Positions 58,972 through 64,000 of a stretch of DNA of 64,000 nucleotides are shown piece after piece. Where the stretch lies: positions 2,728,001 through 2,792,000 of the forward strand of contig JAHRBC010000002.1 of NCBI GenBank assembly GCA_022702545.1, in the 5' to 3' direction. The DNA is from Phycomyces nitens. Taxonomy: Eukaryota; Mucoromycota; Mucoromycetes; Mucorales; Phycomycetaceae. Each line of letters opens with the position of its first letter. Position 1 is the first letter of the stretch. The notes under the pieces were generated by a model. That model was not told where the DNA came from. It saw only the letters and a list, made by a program, of their open reading frames with translations, and searched no databases. A program made the translations under genes and the position numbers.

Positions 58972-59341
58972 GATGAACAGGAAAAAGTGTTCTTTATTTT
59001 TTTGGTGCGGATGGATGAAGAACGAGGTGAAAGGGTGGTGGAGGGGGTGGAGTCAAAGGTGGAAGTATGGGTGGCTGAGATTGTCTAAAAAAGGCAATTA
59101 AAGTCACAGTGGTCTGCATCATTGTAGAATAGGCTTGATCTCAGTGTATTTTGACTCGTTTGGTTCAAAGGGCTATTAGATTTGCCAATGGTTTAATTGG
59201 TCTGGATACCATACCATTAAATATATATATTTTTTATAGATGACTGCATGTGTGTGTGTTTATTAGAGGAGAAAAATGATGAGCAATATAAAACATAAGG
59301 AAACATAAAAAGGCAAAACAATATAGGTAAAAGAATCAAAT
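58972..59341. other. Spacer between CCT6 5' end and HAC1-like 3' end
   Basis: 370 bp with a C/T-rich stretch, the probable CCT6 leader, and a short TG repeat near 59250. No gene was seen. Confidence 0.5.
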
Positions 59342-60308
59342 TCATACTCGATGGGAATCAGAATTGGTTGAAGAGATCTTTTGCTGGCCATTCCAGTCAA
59401 AAAGATCATCTAGTTCAAACTCGAGGGGAAAGATGTCGGACAGAGACAGACCGTCATCTTCATCAGAAGAGAATTGAGATAATAGGGGCGAACACAATTC
59501 TGCAGAACCATCGAGTATACTTTCTTCCTTGTGCTTCACAGCCTCCGCTGCAGAGACAGACCTAGACATTGATGAGGTTGGTAATTGATACGATCGTTAG
59601 ACGTGGTAACTTGGTTTGCAGGCTGTATTCCATTGGGTGGTGGATTTTGGGACAGTGAGTACGACAGAGCAAACGGTGACAAGGTCTTGAAGGTTAACAA
59701 TCAACATCTCAAAATAATGACTTTAGTCTGTTCGCGATCCGTGCTGAATCGCAAAAGCCATGGAACATAAGGGAGGAAGGGGGTTTGGATTTGATTTGAG
59801 CCTGGAGTTCTGCCAACTGACGTCCAAAGGCTTCGAGTTGGACCGTCAGCGCCTCGTTTTGTGCTTCCAAAAGTTTTGCACGCTTAGTAATCTGTTCATT
59901 TTCCTGTTTGAGCTGTTCGTTTGAGGACTCGAGTGTAGCCACATAGCGACGCTTTTTATCGCGTGATTCTTGTGCAGCAGCTCGGTTACGCAGCACTCTA
60001 CAGATGGCCACGGTGAGCAGGTGGTCAAGATGTTTATCACCATACCTTTCTTTAGCTTTCTGCTCTTTCGGTGTCAGAGAGGGCTCTGGCTTGGACTGTA
60101 GTTCTTTATCACACTTGCGAGGAGTAATGACTTTGGTACTAGAATTCTCGAGAGGTACAGGACTTGTTTCTCTGGAGCTAGAAAAGAGATCTAGGGAAAG
60201 CGGGGAAGCTACGGAAACCATGGGGTCAATTGTGAAGTTCATTGGCAGTGAGAGCATTGCAGAGAGAGCTTCGGCATCTGTAGGTTGATCATAGCTAGGG
60301 GATTCCAT
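59342..60308 (-). CDS. HAC1: bZIP transcription factor, HAC1/HacA/XBP1-like, with a candidate Ire1-type intron
   Basis: Exons 60308-60046 and 59997-59744 joined by a normal 48-nt GT-AG intron, then 59550-59342 joined by a proposed unconventional intron; 241 aa when spliced. Without it, translation stops at TGA 59711-59709 (183 aa). The basic region KAKERVLRNRAAAQESRDKK is the HAC1/HacA signature, followed by an unbroken leucine zipper (residues about 108-150). The downstream half encodes an acidic, hydrophobic segment (PLEFELDDLFDW) typical of activation domains. HAC1 drives the unfolded-protein response after Ire1 splices its mRNA. No canonical donor (GTRNGT) links the halves in frame. Confidence 0.85.
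59551..59743 (-). promoter_or_regulatory. Candidate Ire1-type unconventional intron (193 nt) with hairpins at both ends
   Basis: Minus-strand RNA. At the 5' edge, bases 59752-59747 (GCGATT) pair with 59739-59734 (GATCGC) to close a 7-nt loop CAGCACG (59746-59740), with the cut after CAG. At the 3' edge, CTGCAGC (59553-59547) lies in a hairpin formed by GTCTC and GAGGC, with the cut after CTG. Cutting gives phase 1 to phase 1 and opens GATTCAG/CAGCGGAG as D-S-A-A-E-A in frame. Cutting three bases later, after CAG, also stays in frame. The yeast and animal loop consensus is CNG|CNGN; the 5' loop deviates at position 6. Confidence 0.62.
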
Positions 60309-60629
60309 GTTGTTGTGTTGGCAAAGAAGTATTTGAATAATAAAAGTTACAAGAGAAATCTAACCACCACCCAATGGAAAGATTCAAAATTGTCGACTGG
60401 AGAACAAAGAAATAAACATGGCCAAATATTTATACCTTGCGTGAAATAAGTCTGGGCCAATCAGAATCCTCCACTTGTTCAACCAAACTACGGACATAAT
60501 TTAACCCCCTCTTTTTTTTTGTTAATTATGCAATTGATGGGCTAAGCAGCTTTACAAATATAGCCAGGGGGATCGTACAGCCCTTTTTGTTTATTATGGG
60601 GTTATTTGGTGCGGTTGTTTTTAATGTAT
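60309..60629. other. Spacer between HAC1-like 5' end and RPT6 3' end
   Basis: 321 bp. CCAAT-type motifs occur at about 60371 and 60455 in the presumed HAC1-like promoter. No gene was seen. Confidence 0.5.
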
Positions 60630-62178
<1,549 letters not shown>

Positions 62179-64000
62179 AATGGGTGTTTAAGAGGAACAG
62201 TTGCTCTCAAGTTTAGTTACAATGGCGCGCGCGCTATGATGAACCTGCGCGACTTGTCTTTGAACCGTACGTAATCAGTGACGTGTAAATTGATTTGAGA
62301 TTCCGAAAGTCTTGTAAAGCTGATTTACAACCGTATTTTCTCCTTTACACAAAAAAAAACCCCTTTTGCAAGCTCCTTGAATCCATTTTGACATTTCATA
62401 CAAACATTAAGACTCTTGCTGCGATATTTCTAATGTGGAAATGAAGCTATTTATACATTTTAATGCTTTTGATTACCAAAATCGATCTAGATTTTGTAAA
62501 TCTAAAATCACAGAAAGCATGTATATAAACCCATTTCGATACTCTAAATGAGGTTGACAGAAATCTGAGAAATAATATGAAATTTTGTCATGAAGCAGTA
62601 AATCCAAAATGCCAGGAAAATAATCGGTATTTTATGCAATATCGCTTGTTATATACAGAGGAAAGAACAAAGGAACCCATTACTACCTGTGGGTGACAAG
62701 AGCTGGAGGCATCAGTCTGCTCAAAACCTATTCACCTTTATAAAAGCCAAGGTGCACTAACTGTTGCTCAACCATAGTAAATCGACACTACAAAAGTCTA
62801 AATATTATGCATTACTCAAATGTGAGATTCTAGTTAATAATTACTTGCTCTTTATGAATCGCAATCTACATTATTAGAATCACTTGTCAATAATGGAGTC
62901 GTTTAATGCTTTGTTTGGCTGGTAATATAAATATATGCTTTGACTCGGTAAAGACTTTAAACCAAGTCAATACAAATGGTATAAAGCTTGCCAACAAGTT
63001 TAATGTAGAATGAACAAACTGGCAACAGTTCTTTCTTCTTCTTCTTCTTCTTCACATTACCGTTTGAGAAGCAGTATTTATTTGGGTTGACTAATATATC
63101 ATATAAGTATAAAAGGTGTCAAAGTATGGATTGATATTCGTAATAGCCATCTCTTTCTTGCTTTGGTTTTTGTCTGGCAAAAATAAGGTAAATGAAGCAC
63201 ATCTTTATACTTTGTGTAACTAGTTGTACCTGACTAGTTCTCTTGTCAACTCACACGGTAAATTACCTGGTTATTATTATTTTGGCATGTAGATGTAAAA
63301 TTATTCAATATCTAGCATAGCTATTATATTGAAAAAAGCCAATGCAAAAGAAAATGATAACTATATCATTTTTGATGATTACATATTGTCACTAGACTCT
63401 AGAGTTTAACCAACTAATGCAAATCACAGCAAAACAAGTTGAACAATCATGAGAATAATTAGGGCCTTTATAATGTAAAGACAATGAAAAGAAGACATAA
63501 AAGTCAATAATATGGCCACACTATGTGATGATACAACTCCCAATTGATTGATATAATCATTAACTGGCAATGCATCTTTATCAGCAAGTTCCCAAATGAC
63601 AAAAGGCTAAATTCAGACGTAGAAGGTGAACAAAGATGCTTTTTTTCATGATTATAAAATAAAGGCAAATTATTTCAATGGGTTAATTCCTTTCTACAAA
63701 GCTTTTAACATTTGTCTTGTTGATAAGCCAAATACCATGGTGAATGACACTGATACCAAAGATACCCAATCGCCATATGTCACGGCTTAAAGAGCGCACT
63801 CTTCAATTCTCAACTGACTTTATAAAAAGTAAAAAAAACCCCGCCCAAAGTCGTACCAGTTCACAAAAGACACGGGCATGGGATGCCACAATATTTGTGC
63901 TATCATGACATGATACATATGCATCTAGCTCCCAATTCAATGAGATTTCATATCAATTGTTTGCCTTGAAGGTGTAGATTCAAAAAAAGAGCTGTAAAGA
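62179..64000. other. Intergenic to window end, no gene seen
   Basis: The first 100 bp (GCGCGCGC at 62226-62233) form the RPT6 upstream region. TGACGTG at 62279-62285 matches the core UPR element, but one 7-mer is not significant. A (TTC)n tract lies at 63031-63052. The remainder is AT-rich without protein-like frames. Confidence 0.5.

Noticed and set aside
59562..59766. A spliceosomal GT-AG intron (donor GTTCCA at 59766 or GTCATT at 59721, acceptor TCTAG) joining the two halves of the HAC1-like gene
   Set aside because: It would keep the frame, but neither donor resembles those of the other introns here (GTAAG/GTATG). The hairpins at the alternative cut sites fit Ire1 processing better. It is not formally excluded.
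62279..62285. TGACGTG (UPR element core) upstream of RPT6
   Set aside because: A single 7-mer in a long intergenic region is expected by chance and cannot support UPR regulation on its own.

Overview
This is a stretch of nuclear DNA from a filamentous fungus. The genes are split by many short introns (about 50-110 nt, GT...AG, often with CTAAC- or CTGAC-like branch sites). The intergenic DNA is AT-rich. The gene set is fungal (PHO85, a HAL4/SAT4-type kinase, a HAC1-type bZIP, SAM50, a DHA2 drug/amino-acid antiporter) but also includes an MRCK/DMPK-like kinase, a FRAY/OSR1-like kinase, TMEM230 and NIPSNAP, which points to an early-diverging lineage. Mucoromycota (Mucorales, Phycomyces-like) is my inference and is not proven by the window. 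All gene models were built by hand from splice sites, reading-frame continuity and family conservation.

Layout. 1-0.9 kb: 3' end of an acidic unknown protein (+). 2.7-4.1 kb: Ran1/Sks1-like kinase (+). 5.4-7.6 kb: 14-TM MFS antiporter (-). 7.6-12.7 kb: repeat-rich, nearly gene-free, with one decayed gene. 12.7-15.9 kb: mitochondrial aconitase (-) divergent from an Fmp46-like redox protein (+). 16.1-17.9 kb: HAL4-like kinase (-). 18-27.6 kb: an orphan terminal exon, then a 6.9 kb structure with about 1.6 kb inverted arms whose outer right end is the 3' end of a GPCR gene (-). 27.8-29.2 kb: dead Tc1/mariner element. 29.3-32.4 kb: TMEM230-like gene with an apparent 1-nt frameshift, NIPSNAP, and a Dpb3/POLE4-like histone-fold protein (all -). 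33.2-36 kb: queuosine salvage glycosidase (+) and a poly-Q C2H2 factor (+). 36.3-37.3 kb: 20S proteasome alpha subunit (-). 38.5-41.6 kb: FRAY-like kinase and a small FYVE-type protein (-). 42.5-47 kb: cystathionine beta-synthase and SAM50 (-), separated by a MITE-like element. 48.5-49.8 kb: RING-CH ligase (+). 49.9-51.6 kb: RPS3 (-) divergent from a small coiled-coil ORF (+). 51.7-55.5 kb: MRCK-like kinase (-) divergent from PHO85 (+). 57.1-62.2 kb: CCT6, a HAC1-like bZIP, and RPT6 (all -).

The most notable observations are four. The bZIP gene shows a candidate Ire1-type unconventional intron: a hairpin with a 7-nt loop at the 5' end, and a second hairpin with CTGCAGC at the 3' end, which together join the bZIP to an acidic activation domain in frame. 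RPS3 needs a 3-nt micro-exon to supply its invariant Phe. The CCT6 start codon is itself interrupted by an intron. The long inverted-repeat structure has copied, or supplied, the GPCR C-terminus. Protein homeostasis is well represented (CCT6, HAC1-like, RPT6, PSMA4), but I see no operon-like organisation.
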